A stretch of 64,000 nt of DNA from Chitinophaga sp. CB10. Its GTDB lineage: Bacteria; Bacteroidota; Bacteroidia; Chitinophagales; Chitinophagaceae. The notes under the pieces are model-generated. The model was not told the origin of the DNA, ran no database searches, and saw nothing but the letters and a program-made list of their open reading frames with translations. Positions 34,545 through 45,100 of this stretch are shown one piece after another. The stretch's first letter is position 1, and the number at the start of each line of letters is the position of its first letter. The DNA is taken from the NCBI GenBank assembly GCA_001870995.2, contig MLAV02000025.1, positions 1-64,000 on the forward strand, in the 5' to 3' direction. Made by a program: the position numbers and the translations under genes.

Positions 34545-35612
34545 ATGATCAGAAAACTTATGAAAACCGGCATTTTTGCCCTGGTACTGGCTGGCTTCCT
34601 CGGTTTCACGCGGCCCGGCAATGCCTGCACCCGCGTCATGTACAAGGGCCTGGATGGCCTCATCCTCACGGGGAGGTCCATGGACTGGAAAAACGATATT
34701 GAAACAAACCTCTGGATATTTCCCCGCGGCATCAACCGGGACGGGGCTACCGGCGCCAATACCATCAAATGGAAATCCAAATATGGCAGCGTGGTAGCTG
34801 CGGCTTACGACATCTGCAGCACGGATGGTATGAATGAAAAAGGGTTTGTGGCCAACCTCCTCTGGCTGGTGGAATCCGAATATCCGAAATGGGATAAATC
34901 CAAGCCCGGCCTGTCGATTGCCGGATGGGTGCAATACATGCTGGACAACTTTGCCACCGTGAAAGAAGCCGTGGCAGAAATGCGCAAAGAGCAGTTCATG
35001 ATCGTAACGGATAAAACGCCGGGGGAAGACCGCCTTGCCACCCTGCACCTCTCCATTTCCGACGCCACCGGCGATAACGCCGTACTGGAATACCTCAACG
35101 GGAAACTGGTTATCCATGAGGATCCGGCCTATAACGTGATGACCAACTCTCCCACCTTCGATAAACAACTGGCCCTAAATGAATACTGGAAGGAAATTGG
35201 CGGCACTACCATGCTGCCGGGTACCAACCGAGCGGCGGACCGCTTTGTGCGCGCGTCCTTCTACATCGATGCCATTCCGAAAACGGCGGATCAGCGGGTA
35301 GGCGTGGCCAGTGTATTCAGCGTGGTACGCAACTGTTCCGTGCCTTACGGCATCAGTACGGAAAATCAGCCCAACATCTCTACCACGCGCTGGCGCTGCG
35401 TTTCGGACCAGAAGAACCTGGTGTACTTCTTTGAAACGGCGCTTACGCCCAATACCTTCTGGGTGAATTTTAAAGATGTGGATTTCCGGGAAAAAGCGCC
35501 CGTGAAAAAATTGAAGCTGACGAAAGGAGAAACCTATGCGGGCAATGCCGTGGCATCCTTTGTGAATACGCCGGCATTTAAATTTTTATCGCCATCCGAT
35601 CCGAATATTTAA
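34545..35612 (+). CDS. Linear amide C-N hydrolase (choloylglycine hydrolase family, Ntn-type)
   Basis: 355 residues. The signal peptide ends GNA, and the next residue is the nucleophile candidate C28 (ACTRVMYKG), the expected N-terminal Cys of a mature Ntn hydrolase. LTGRSMDW, with the conserved Arg and Asp, follows. The family cleaves amide bonds in conjugated bile acids, penicillin V or N-acyl-homoserine lactones; which one cannot be told here. Periplasmic. It converges on the SusD gene at 35691, with a minus-strand terminator between them. Confidence 0.9.
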   Translation: MIRKLMKTGIFALVLAGFLGFTRPGNACTRVMYKGLDGLILTGRSMDWKNDIETNLWIFPRGINRDGATGANTIKWKSKYGSVVAAAYDICSTDGMNEKGFVANLLWLVESEYPKWDKSKPGLSIAGWVQYMLDNFATVKEAVAEMRKEQFMIVTDKTPGEDRLATLHLSISDATGDNAVLEYLNGKLVIHEDPAYNVMTNSPTFDKQLALNEYWKEIGGTTMLPGTNRAADRFVRASFYIDAIPKTADQRVGVASVFSVVRNCSVPYGISTENQPNISTTRWRCVSDQKNLVYFFETALTPNTFWVNFKDVDFREKAPVKKLKLTKGETYAGNAVASFVNTPAFKFLSPSDPNI

Positions 35613-35626
35613 TTGACAGCACTCAT

Positions 35627-35653
35627 AAAAAAAGGTCCCGCAGACGCGGGACC
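35627..35653 (-). terminator. Terminator of the tandem SusCD operon
   Basis: GGTCCCGC (35634-35641), loop AGAC, GCGGGACC (35646-35653), with seven A residues at 35627-35633, that is, a T-tract when read on the minus strand. It ends the operon that runs 45444 to 35691. Confidence 0.9.
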
Positions 35654-35690
35654 TATCCTTTACATATATCGGTACAAATCAACAAAAAGT

Positions 35691-37409
35691 TTATTGTCCC
35701 CAGCCATCATTCTGCTTCCAGCCGGTACGGGTAATTTCCGCCTGGGGAATCGGATACCAGTCCATTTTAGCCTGGTACACCCGGTCTTCCAGCTTCACCC
35801 GCTCATAGGTAAACGCATTCCCGTTTTTCGTGATCAGGATCCTGTACACCGGCGCGTTGAATAACTCCACTCCTTTTTTGTAACGGCGCACATCCCAGAA
35901 GCGGTGCCCTTCCAGGCCCAGTTCCACCGCGCGCTCATGCTGAATAGCGGCTGTCGTCAGGTTGCCTGCCGTATAAGGCGGCATCTTAACGCTGGAACGG
36001 CTGCGCACGGCGTTGATGGCCTGCAGGGCCGTCATGCCATAGCCCTGCGGATCGCCGGTAGCGCCATAGGCGTTGAACATGGCTTCTGCATAGTTCAGCA
36101 ATACTTCCGCATAACGGAAATACATATACGCATGCGCCGTGGTGGTACCGGAGCCGCCGTTGTTCAGGTTGATCGCAGGGTTTACGTATTTAGCCAGGTA
36201 ATAGCCGGTTTTGGAGGCATTCTGCTTCGGTAAGCCGCTGGAACCGCCGGTGAACGTTTCGATGGTACTGGTGGCGAATCCTACAAAGCGGGAGCCGTTG
36301 TGATAGGTGGTGGAATCCAGCCGGGGATCGCGATTGGCATAGGGGTTTGCCCTATGGGTTGGATTGTTCCAGCTGAAAGGCTCGGCGCTGAGCGGATTGC
36401 CGGCGCCGTCGCGGGTCACCACCTCAAACTCGTCCGCATAGTTTTGCGTGGGCGTCAAACTATTCCCGTTGCTGCCCTGGAAGGCGATCGGGTAGTTTGC
36501 AAATTCAAAGAAGTTGGTAGCGCCGTACCGCTTATAAAAGATCGCTTCTTTGGAACTCACATTGCTGGCGCCAAAAATGGTTTTATAGTTGTTTTCCAGG
36601 GAGTACACCTTGAGTGCAATGACCTCGTTGGCTGCGGCCGCAGCGGCTTCCCAGGTGGCGGTGGAACCGGCCTCTTTGAAAAGCGGGCTGGCGCCATACA
36701 ACAACGCCCTGGATTTAAGCGCCAGCACGGCGCCGCGCAATACCAGCCCCTGGTCGTAACCATTGCCGGAGGAAACGGGCACTATCTTCGCCGCTTTATC
36801 GCACAGGCTTACAATGTATTTGATACATTCATCCACGGTGTTGCGCTGCATTTTTTCGTAGCCCCCGGGGTTGCTGAAATCCAGCGCCGTATCCATAATA
36901 GGCACGCCCCCATAGCGTTTCACCAGTTCGAAATAGTAAAACGCTTTCAGGAAATACATGCCGCCTTCAGAATAATTGAGCCAGGCCACGGAGTTTTTAT
37001 AATCCGTACTGTCCGTACCAATGATCCTGTCCAGCTTGTATTGCAGGCTTACCATCGGTTTATTCTTCAGCACCAGGTTAGCCTGGCGGATGCCCTGGAA
37101 GTTGTTGTTCCAAACATCATCGGGATTGCTGTACTGGTTCCAGATGCCGAGGTTGAAAACCTGGGAAGGGTCCAGTACGCTGGTGCATTCCGCGAAGTCG
37201 GACGCCGCTTCCATGTTCATGGACCTGTTCAAACCATCCGGCAGGTAAGAGTAGGCGTTGTACACCGCGCTCTGGTAGTACGGATAGTTGGAATACAGTA
37301 AGTCTACAGGTATATTGGCATCGATCTTCTTTACGTTCAGAAAATCCTTCTGACAGGCGCTGATCAACAGTCCTGCCACTGCCATTATCATGATGGTGAT
37401 CTTTTTCAT
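35691..37409 (-). CDS. SusD/RagB-family outer-membrane lipoprotein (pair B)
   Basis: 572 residues starting MKKITIMIMAVAGLLISACQ, a lipoprotein signal with Cys19. SusD features are LKAFYYFELVKRYGGVPIMD and the C-terminal HERAVELGLEGHRFWDVRRYKKG. It binds ligand on the cell surface and caps the SusC at 37431, 21 bases upstream. Last gene of a four-gene operon, ended by the terminator at 35627-35653. Confidence 0.95.
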   Translation of the reverse strand: MKKITIMIMAVAGLLISACQKDFLNVKKIDANIPVDLLYSNYPYYQSAVYNAYSYLPDGLNRSMNMEAASDFAECTSVLDPSQVFNLGIWNQYSNPDDVWNNNFQGIRQANLVLKNKPMVSLQYKLDRIIGTDSTDYKNSVAWLNYSEGGMYFLKAFYYFELVKRYGGVPIMDTALDFSNPGGYEKMQRNTVDECIKYIVSLCDKAAKIVPVSSGNGYDQGLVLRGAVLALKSRALLYGASPLFKEAGSTATWEAAAAAANEVIALKVYSLENNYKTIFGASNVSSKEAIFYKRYGATNFFEFANYPIAFQGSNGNSLTPTQNYADEFEVVTRDGAGNPLSAEPFSWNNPTHRANPYANRDPRLDSTTYHNGSRFVGFATSTIETFTGGSSGLPKQNASKTGYYLAKYVNPAINLNNGGSGTTTAHAYMYFRYAEVLLNYAEAMFNAYGATGDPQGYGMTALQAINAVRSRSSVKMPPYTAGNLTTAAIQHERAVELGLEGHRFWDVRRYKKGVELFNAPVYRILITKNGNAFTYERVKLEDRVYQAKMDWYPIPQAEITRTGWKQNDGWGQ

Positions 37410-37430
37410 TTGCTGGTAATTTTATCAGTA

Positions 37431-40274
37431 CTAGAATCTGGCATTCAACCCAAAGCTGTAGGATTTCATCAGCGGATAGCCCATTGATAATCTTTCAGCT
37501 TCCATATCATCCAGCTTGTCGATAGTGAACAGGTTGTTACCGATGAGGAATACGCGGAGTGTATTCATCTTCTTCAGGAAACCTTTTTTCGGGAAAGTAT
37601 ATCCCAGCTCCAAACTGCGCAGCTTCAGGAAGTTGCCGTTCCTCATCCAGAAATCGGAGCTAACGTTGTTGTTAACGTTATTGAAGGTGGAGAGCCGCGG
37701 CGTAGTAGCCGTGGCGGCGTTTTCCGGCGTCCAGGCGTTTTTGGAGAAGATGGTGATATTGTTGTTGTTGACAAACGGATGCGTATAGTCATACGCGTCG
37801 TCCAGCAGGGAGATGGTGCGGTTCATCACTGCCTGCAGGAATGCATCCATATCAAACCCTTTGTATTTAAAGCCAAGATTAAAGCCCAGCGTTATTTCCG
37901 GCAGTTTGGTAAACTTCATGGGAACGATGTCGTATTCATTTACCACGCCGTTGCCATCCTGGTCAACGAATTTCAGGTCGCCCGGCTTAGGCACGGTGTA
38001 GCTGGTTTTTACCACGCCTTCCTTCAGCACGCCGTTGGCGTCAAAGTCGGCTTGCTGGTAGAAGCCCGCCCATTGCAGCCCGCGCATTTGGTTAATGCGG
38101 TAGCCCTGGTTGTAGAGATAAGCATTGGGTTGCGCGTCCTGCGCCATTTCCAGGATTTTGTTCCGGGCAAATGCGCCGGTAGCGCCGGCATAGTATTCAA
38201 ACCCGCCTGCTTTATCCTTCCAGGTCAGCGCCGCCTCGAAGCCTTTGTTTTCCGCTACGCCGGTGTTCAGGCGCTGGAAGCGGAAACCGGTGAAGATAGG
38301 CACATTGGCAGGCGCCTGCAGGATGCCGGTCCGCTTTTCGTGGAATACATCCGCCGTGAAACTCAGTTTATTCAGCAGCTGCGCTTCCACGCCAAAGTTT
38401 ACAGCCGTTTTGGCTTCCCAGGTAAACGCCGTGTTGGGGTTGGCCCCTTCCAGCCGGCCTCCCTGGGAGCTGCCGGCATCAGCGCCGGTGTACCAGCCGT
38501 TACCGCTCACTGCCCATTTTTCGAAGAGGAAGCGGTTGTCCTCATTGATATTGCCGGTTTTGCCATAGGAAGCGCGCAGCTTCAGGAAGTTGACCACCTG
38601 CTGGTTTTGGAGGAACTGCTCATTGGTCAGTATCCAGCCTGCGCCCACAGCGGGGAAAAATCCGTACTGGCTGCCCGGCGCAAAATCCGCCGCGCCGCTG
38701 TAACTGCCGGAGAGGTCTACAATGTACTTACCCTTGTAATCATAGGTGAGATAAGAGAACAGCCCCTGGGTACGCACGGCATATACCTGCCCTTCGTGCG
38801 TGTAGTTTTCCCTCCTGGCCTGTACAGCGCCGGAGAAGGTATGATCGCCAAAACCACGGTTATAGTTTACGCCTACCTGCACGGTATTGTGCTGCCAGTG
38901 CTGGTTGCCGCCATCGCTGATGCTTTGGCTGATAGCGCCGAAAGTTTTGTAGGTATAATTTCCCTTGGCGTCCAGGATGGCCTGGTCATTAACATCCTTC
39001 AGCAGCTCGGCCGACTTAACGGTAAATATCTTCTGGTAGGTACCGGTGTACTGGTTGTTGAAAGATATCAAACCATTGAGGGATAAGCCTTTTACGATGT
39101 GATCGAGGCGCTCGGTAATATTCAGCGCCGTTTGCAGGTTACGCGCATGCGAGTTGTAGGAACCGCTCTGTTGCAGTAACTGCACGGGGTTGAAGCCGTA
39201 CACGCCGTTGGTGCCCCAGGTATTATCGGGGTTCTTCACGGGGAAGGCCGCAGCCGGGATGCGGCTCAGGTTATTGAACACGGTGGCGGCGCTGAAGCCG
39301 TTGGGCGTAGTCCTGTCTTCCGTGATACCGCTGAGGTTTACGCCTACGGAGAGGTTCTTGCTCAATTGCAGGTCCACATTGGCGCGGAGGTTAATGCGCT
39401 TGTATTTCGCATTGGTGCCGTAATCCACGTCAATGGCATCCGCGTTTTTATAGATGCCGGAATAATCGGTATAACCCATTAATACAAAGTACCGGGCCTT
39501 GTCGGACCCGCCTCTGAACGTGAGGTTATAATCCTGGAGGATGGAGGTTTTCTTCAGCACTTCATCATACCAGTTTACATTCGGATGTACGGGATCGTTG
39601 GCGGCTTTGTAGAGGTCAGGATTAGGATACTTTGCCGGCAGGCCATCGTTTGCAAGGGCCTGGTTATAGAGGCGCGTATAGTCGTACGCGTTCATCACCT
39701 GCGGCAGCTGGATAGGCGTCATCACGGAATAGCGGCCGTTCGCCGTGATTTGAATACGCTCGCTCTGGTATCCTTTTTTGGTGCGCACGCTCAGCACGCC
39801 CGTGCCGCCCTGTAAGCCGTAGATGGCATTGGCGGCGGCATCTTTCAGAATGGTGACTGATTCCACTTCGTAGGCGGACAAGGGAGTGAGTGCGCCCAGG
39901 TCCACCGGGAATCCGTCCAGGTATATAGCGAGGCGGTTGCCGCCTACATTCCAGCTGCTGACGCCGCGGATATAGAGCGTGGGGTTATCATAGCCGGGCT
40001 CCCCGGACCCGGTAACCACGGTGAGGCCGGGGATGCGGCCCTGCAAGGCATTGAGTAGGTTGGCCGCGGAGGTACGGGCCAGGTCATCGCCGGTGATAGT
40101 ATAGGTAGCGGCGGTGGTGCGCCATTGCTTTTCGCTGCGCATGCCCAGGTCTACCAATTTGTCGCTTCCTGACTGCTGTACCTTCACGGTGTCCGCAGGC
40201 GTCGTTTGTGCGTACGCGTGACTCCATCCGGCCAGCAGGGATAAGGATAATATGCTGATATATTGTCTTTTCAT
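37431..40274 (-). CDS. SusC/RagA-family TonB-dependent transporter (pair B), short N-terminus
   Basis: 947 residues with signal MKRQYISILSLSLLAGWSHA. The plug motifs are clear (LLNALQGRIPGLTVV; VTILKDAAANAIYGLQGGTG) and the barrel ends SFGLNARF. It lacks the N-terminal CarboxypepD_reg-like domain that the SusC genes at 42160 and 4187 have: the plug begins within about 55 residues of the signal. It follows the SusD of pair A by 30 bases. Confidence 0.95.
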   Translation of the reverse strand: MKRQYISILSLSLLAGWSHAYAQTTPADTVKVQQSGSDKLVDLGMRSEKQWRTTAATYTITGDDLARTSAANLLNALQGRIPGLTVVTGSGEPGYDNPTLYIRGVSSWNVGGNRLAIYLDGFPVDLGALTPLSAYEVESVTILKDAAANAIYGLQGGTGVLSVRTKKGYQSERIQITANGRYSVMTPIQLPQVMNAYDYTRLYNQALANDGLPAKYPNPDLYKAANDPVHPNVNWYDEVLKKTSILQDYNLTFRGGSDKARYFVLMGYTDYSGIYKNADAIDVDYGTNAKYKRINLRANVDLQLSKNLSVGVNLSGITEDRTTPNGFSAATVFNNLSRIPAAAFPVKNPDNTWGTNGVYGFNPVQLLQQSGSYNSHARNLQTALNITERLDHIVKGLSLNGLISFNNQYTGTYQKIFTVKSAELLKDVNDQAILDAKGNYTYKTFGAISQSISDGGNQHWQHNTVQVGVNYNRGFGDHTFSGAVQARRENYTHEGQVYAVRTQGLFSYLTYDYKGKYIVDLSGSYSGAADFAPGSQYGFFPAVGAGWILTNEQFLQNQQVVNFLKLRASYGKTGNINEDNRFLFEKWAVSGNGWYTGADAGSSQGGRLEGANPNTAFTWEAKTAVNFGVEAQLLNKLSFTADVFHEKRTGILQAPANVPIFTGFRFQRLNTGVAENKGFEAALTWKDKAGGFEYYAGATGAFARNKILEMAQDAQPNAYLYNQGYRINQMRGLQWAGFYQQADFDANGVLKEGVVKTSYTVPKPGDLKFVDQDGNGVVNEYDIVPMKFTKLPEITLGFNLGFKYKGFDMDAFLQAVMNRTISLLDDAYDYTHPFVNNNNITIFSKNAWTPENAATATTPRLSTFNNVNNNVSSDFWMRNGNFLKLRSLELGYTFPKKGFLKKMNTLRVFLIGNNLFTIDKLDDMEAERLSMGYPLMKSYSFGLNARF

Positions 40275-40304
40275 GTTAGGCTCTAATTAAGGTTGCAAAT
40301 GCTG

Positions 40305-42140
40305 TTACCATCCAGGGTTTTGGCCATCCCAGCCTTCGCCGCCGAGGTAGTTTTTACTCACTTCAGCATAAGGGAATGGAACGTAGTAGTACTTCATCGG
40401 GTAGCGGCGTTGCATGAACACTACCTTTTCATAATTGCGGAGTATTACGTTGTTAACCTTGTTGCCCGTGGTGGCAATGCCATGCAGTAGCAGGTTGCCT
40501 TTGATATGCGCTTCCATCCAGCGGTTCAGGTCATTGTAACGCTGCCCTTCGTAGGCCAGCTCCACGGCGCGCTCGTTGTGGATGGCGGTGCGGAAGGCGT
40601 CCTGGCTGCCGGGATGCTTCTCCGGCATGCCTGCTCTTTTGCGGATTTCGTTGAGGTAGAAATCCGTTTCAGCGGAAGGGCCCTGGTATTCGTTCAGCGC
40701 TTCCGCATAGTTGAGGTAAAACTCACCGAGGCGGAAAATGATCCAGGCGAAATGCTTACTGTCGTTACCATTACCGGTGGCCAGGTGCTCCACGAACTTG
40801 TAGGTTTCAAATGCATAGCCATCCGGCCCGACGTCGCTGCTGGAAAGGTTGCCGGCGCTCACGCCGGGACCCGCTTTGTAGTAATTGAGGATACCCGCCT
40901 TACCGCTGTTATAGAGCATACCATCGTAGGCGAATGTTTGATAAAAGCGGGGATCGAGGTTCCAGGCTTTCACGTCCGCAGGGAGGTCCGTACCGCTTTC
41001 CGGGAATTTAAACGGCGTGCCGTCCCGTTTTTCATAGAGCTCCATGAACTCTACCGGCGGGTTGTTTTTCACGCCCCAGGACTGCATCAGGAGTTTGGCG
41101 GAGAGGTACTGGCTCCAGTCGAAGCCTGCGCTGGAACTGGCCTGTGCGTAGGTGTTTACAAACAGCAGCTCCTGGTTGGCATAGCGGCTGTACATCAGCT
41201 GGTAGTTGCCATAGGTATCATAGCTGTTGCCAGTGGAAACAGGATTGCTGTTAGGGCCGTACATCAGCGCGTGACCAGCGGCGGCGGCCGCGTCGATCAC
41301 TGCTTTGCTGGCTTTGGCGGCGATGTTCCAGCGTTCTTTATCATAGCTGGGGTAAGCGAGTACGGAGTCGCGCGCATCGTTAAACCGGATCTGGTTGGCG
41401 ATGTTTGCCATGGCAGGCGGCGTGTTGTACACCGGGCTGGCGGCATAGAGCAGCACCCTGGCTTTCAGCGCCAGCGCCGCAATGGCGGTCGCGCGGCCAA
41501 AGTCTACCGAAGGGCGGGTAGGCGGCATGAGGGAGGCGGCTTCATCGCACCATTTCACAATACTATCCACTGTGGATTGCAGGCTGCTGCGCTTAACCAT
41601 CATGTTTTCGCTGTTGAGCACCTGGCCTACGATGGGGATGCCGCCGTAGAGGCGAAACAGTTCGTAGTGCTGCATGGCGCGGCAAAATACGGCCTGGCCT
41701 TTCACATCGCGCTTCCATTCATCCGTGGCGTCGGTGACCATGTCTATATTACGGTACACGAGGTTGGCCTGGCGGATGCCTTTGTAGTGGGCGGTGAAGC
41801 TGGGATCAATGCTCGCGGAGGGCGACATATTCCCCCCGTTATAGGGGCCGGCATTAATGGTAGCGCAGGCCCAGTTATAGCCGGGATATACGATATATAA
41901 GGCGTCCGTGATTATTTCGGGGCGGGAGTTGCCGGGATCGTTACCGGGGAAGCCGCTTTTGATGCAGAGGTTGTACATCTGCGCTACTGCATACTGTGCC
42001 TGGTTCATGGTGTGGAAAATCGTGTCCACCGTCACGGTACCTCCTTTCGGTTTCTCGAGGAAGTCGCGCTTACAGCTGCTCAGTTGCATGCCGGCTATAC
42101 AGCAGGCCAACATCAGCATCAGTATATATATTCTTTTCAT
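40305..42140 (-). CDS. SusD/RagB-family outer-membrane lipoprotein (pair A)
   Basis: 611 residues from MKRIYILMLMLACCIAGMQL, with the lipobox in LSSCKRDF; an in-frame ATG 18 bases upstream is less likely. SusD hallmarks are AMQHYELFRLYGGIPIVG and HNERAVELAYEGQRYNDLNRW. Surface ligand-binding partner of the SusC at 42160, which ends 19 bases upstream. Second gene of the operon. Confidence 0.95.
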   Translation of the reverse strand: MKRIYILMLMLACCIAGMQLSSCKRDFLEKPKGGTVTVDTIFHTMNQAQYAVAQMYNLCIKSGFPGNDPGNSRPEIITDALYIVYPGYNWACATINAGPYNGGNMSPSASIDPSFTAHYKGIRQANLVYRNIDMVTDATDEWKRDVKGQAVFCRAMQHYELFRLYGGIPIVGQVLNSENMMVKRSSLQSTVDSIVKWCDEAASLMPPTRPSVDFGRATAIAALALKARVLLYAASPVYNTPPAMANIANQIRFNDARDSVLAYPSYDKERWNIAAKASKAVIDAAAAAGHALMYGPNSNPVSTGNSYDTYGNYQLMYSRYANQELLFVNTYAQASSSAGFDWSQYLSAKLLMQSWGVKNNPPVEFMELYEKRDGTPFKFPESGTDLPADVKAWNLDPRFYQTFAYDGMLYNSGKAGILNYYKAGPGVSAGNLSSSDVGPDGYAFETYKFVEHLATGNGNDSKHFAWIIFRLGEFYLNYAEALNEYQGPSAETDFYLNEIRKRAGMPEKHPGSQDAFRTAIHNERAVELAYEGQRYNDLNRWMEAHIKGNLLLHGIATTGNKVNNVILRNYEKVVFMQRRYPMKYYYVPFPYAEVSKNYLGGEGWDGQNPGW

Positions 42141-42159
42141 ACTTAACAGCATTTTCAAA

Positions 42160-45100
42160 TTAGAAATTCACGTTTAAACCGATGTTGTAGGTACGCGTAA
42201 TAGGATACCCGATGTAGTTCAGGTTTTCCGGATCGCCCCAGATAGGCTTGGGGCACCAGGTGGCGAGGTTGTTACCGTTGGCATAGATGCGCGCGGAGCC
42301 GATACCGATGCGGCGGAGCAGGTCTGCCTTTACGGTATAACCTATTTCCATGTTCTTCAAACGGGTATAGGAAGTGTTGATGAGGAAGAAGGTATTGGCT
42401 GCGCCGGACATGTTGTACCCTGCAATCGGGAAGTCGATCTTTTCCCCGTTTTTATAGCGCTCTTCGGTGAAGCGGTTGAGGTCCACATCAAAGAGGGATT
42501 CCTGTTTATTGAAGTGCAGCTGGTTTTGCATGGCATACCTGGCCGTACCGGCAACGCCCTGGAAGAGTACGGAGAAGTCGAAGCCCTGGTAGCTGAAGCC
42601 CAGGGAAACGCCATAGGTAATCTTAGGGATGCTGGTATTGCCTGACCTTACGAAATCCTTTTCATCGATTCGTCCGTCCTCGTTGTAGTCGATAAGGCGT
42701 ACTTCGCCGGGTTGCAGCGGCACGCCGCCATAGCCCAGGTCCTTCTGGTACACCGTATTGCCGTCCGCGTTAGTGTAGGACTTGCCCAGCTTGTTGAGGG
42801 CGGGTATAGGTTCGGACAGGATGGGGTTGCCGTTGCCATCCAGTTTGTAGAGTTCGCCCCAGGAGGTGTACAGGCCGTTTGCCTGCAGCCAGGAGCCCTG
42901 CCCGATCGGGCGGCCGGTAGCGGCCTGGTATTCGAGCCCGGGGATGATGGCTTCGTCCCTGAAGAGGATTTCATTTTTGGTATTGGAGAGGTTGCCTTTG
43001 AGCCAGTAGGTAACCTTGCTGCCTATACGATCATTGTAGCCGATTTCGACTTCGTTGCCCCAGTTCCTTACGGAGCCCAGGTTGTAGGCCGGCAGCGTGG
43101 CGGCGAGTACGCCGGGTACGGTGCCTTTGTAGGAGAGGATATCCACCCGCTTTTCGTTGTAGTGATCGTAGGTAATGGAGAGCTTGTCGTGGAAGAAGCG
43201 CGCTTCAAAACCGATGTTGCCTTTGGTGGAAGTTTCCCAGGTGACGTTAGGGTTACCGAGGGTAGCTTCCCCTGCGCCTTGTATATAGTTACGATCCGTA
43301 AGCGTACCGAAGTTATAGCCGCCGGTATATTCCCATGCATCCGGCAGGTAGAGGTAACGGGCCTGGGTATTGGTGTTGGGGATGGTGATTTTATCGTTAC
43401 CTACTTTACCCAGGGAGCCCCTGATTTTCAGGTAGGTGAGGATTTCATTCCTTGGGAAAAAGTTTTCGTTGGTCGCCACCCATCCCGCGGAGACCGCCGG
43501 CAGGAAGCCATAGCGCTGCCCTTCCGGGAAGTTCTCAGAACCGTTGTAGCCCATGTTAAACTCTGCGAGGTAGCGGCCGGCGTAGCCGTAGGTTACCCTG
43601 CCGGCGAGGCCGAGGTAGGCATGCGGCAGGTCTGGCACCAGGTTGGGATCATGGAGTTTTTCCGTGTTACCCAGGAGGAGGCCCGTTACTGCATGTTTAC
43701 CAAAGGTGCGGTTGTAGTTGATGGACAGCTCCGTATAGATTTTACGCCACTTGCCGTTGTACCAGTCGCTCCACCTTTCGTTGGGGCGGATGTCTGTCAC
43801 GCGGTAGATGATGGGATCCAGCTTGTCCCCATTCGGGTTCGGGCGGAAGTTGTACAGCACCGGGTAGGCTTTACCGCCGGTGCGACTAGAAAAGTAGCTG
43901 TCATACGCGCCCCTGGCGTTTACGGATAAACCGGGTGTGATGAAGTCCAGTTTATAGGAAAGTTTCAGGGTAGAGTTGAGCGTACTGTTATTGGTAATAT
44001 TATAGTTGTTGGAGTTGGCGATGGCATACAACGGGTTTGTTTGGTCGTTGGTGCTTTGGGTATAAGGGATGAGGAACTTCCCGTCGATGATACCCGGGGA
44101 GGACATCGGGGAAGACCATAGCACCCTTTTTTCCCAGATGTAGGCATCGTTGTCCATACCTGTGATGGTCACGTATTGCGTACCGAGGTCCAGGGATATC
44201 CTGAAATCCTTATTGACATCGAAGTCGAAGTTGCCGCGAAGGTTATACCGGTTCTTTTTAAACTGCATCTCATTGGAGAAGGGCATGTAATCGGTATTGA
44301 ACATACCGCCCTGGTTGAGGTATCCAAAGGACACGAAATATTTAACTGAATTTGTACCGCCGGTAATATTGGTGTTGACCTGATGTTGCTGTGCATACTT
44401 TTTAAATATCTGGCTTTTCCAGTCTACGTCCGGGTGGAAGTACGGATCATAGTAGGGATTCGTTTTGCCATCGATTGTAGGCGTATGCGCATTTTGGAAA
44501 TACTTGAGATCTTCCGGCGAAAAATAGGTGTTGGCTTCTTTGACCCAGTTGGCTTCTCTTTTTTTCACGAAATCGTCCCATGTTTTGATATCGGCATCTT
44601 TGGCGTGGTTGACCCAGTAGGTTTGGAACGACTGCTCGTTTTTAAGCGTGGCGTAGTCGTACGCCCCTACGAAATCGGGCATGGCAGCGAAGTTGCTGAT
44701 AGCGGTTTGGGCGGATGCGCTGATTTTAGGCGCACCGGATTTACCGCGTTTGGTGGTGATAAGGATAACGCCGTTGGCGCCGCGCACCCCGTACACGGCG
44801 GTGGCGGAGGCATCTTTGAGGATGCTGAGCGTTTCGATTTCGTTCGGATCAATGTCGTTGTAGGAATCGCGCGCAACGCCGTCCACCATCACCAGTGGGG
44901 TGGTGTTGCCGGTATAGGTACCTACCCCGCGTACATAAAGGGTGGTGGCATCCGCACCGGGCTTACCGCTGGTTTGCACGGCGGTCAGGCCGGAGAGTCG
45001 CCCTGCGAGGGCATTACTGATGTTTGCCACGGGGGACTGCACCAGTTCTTTGGAGGAGATGGTGGAGATGGCTGCCGTAACAGATTCTTTTTTCTGCTGG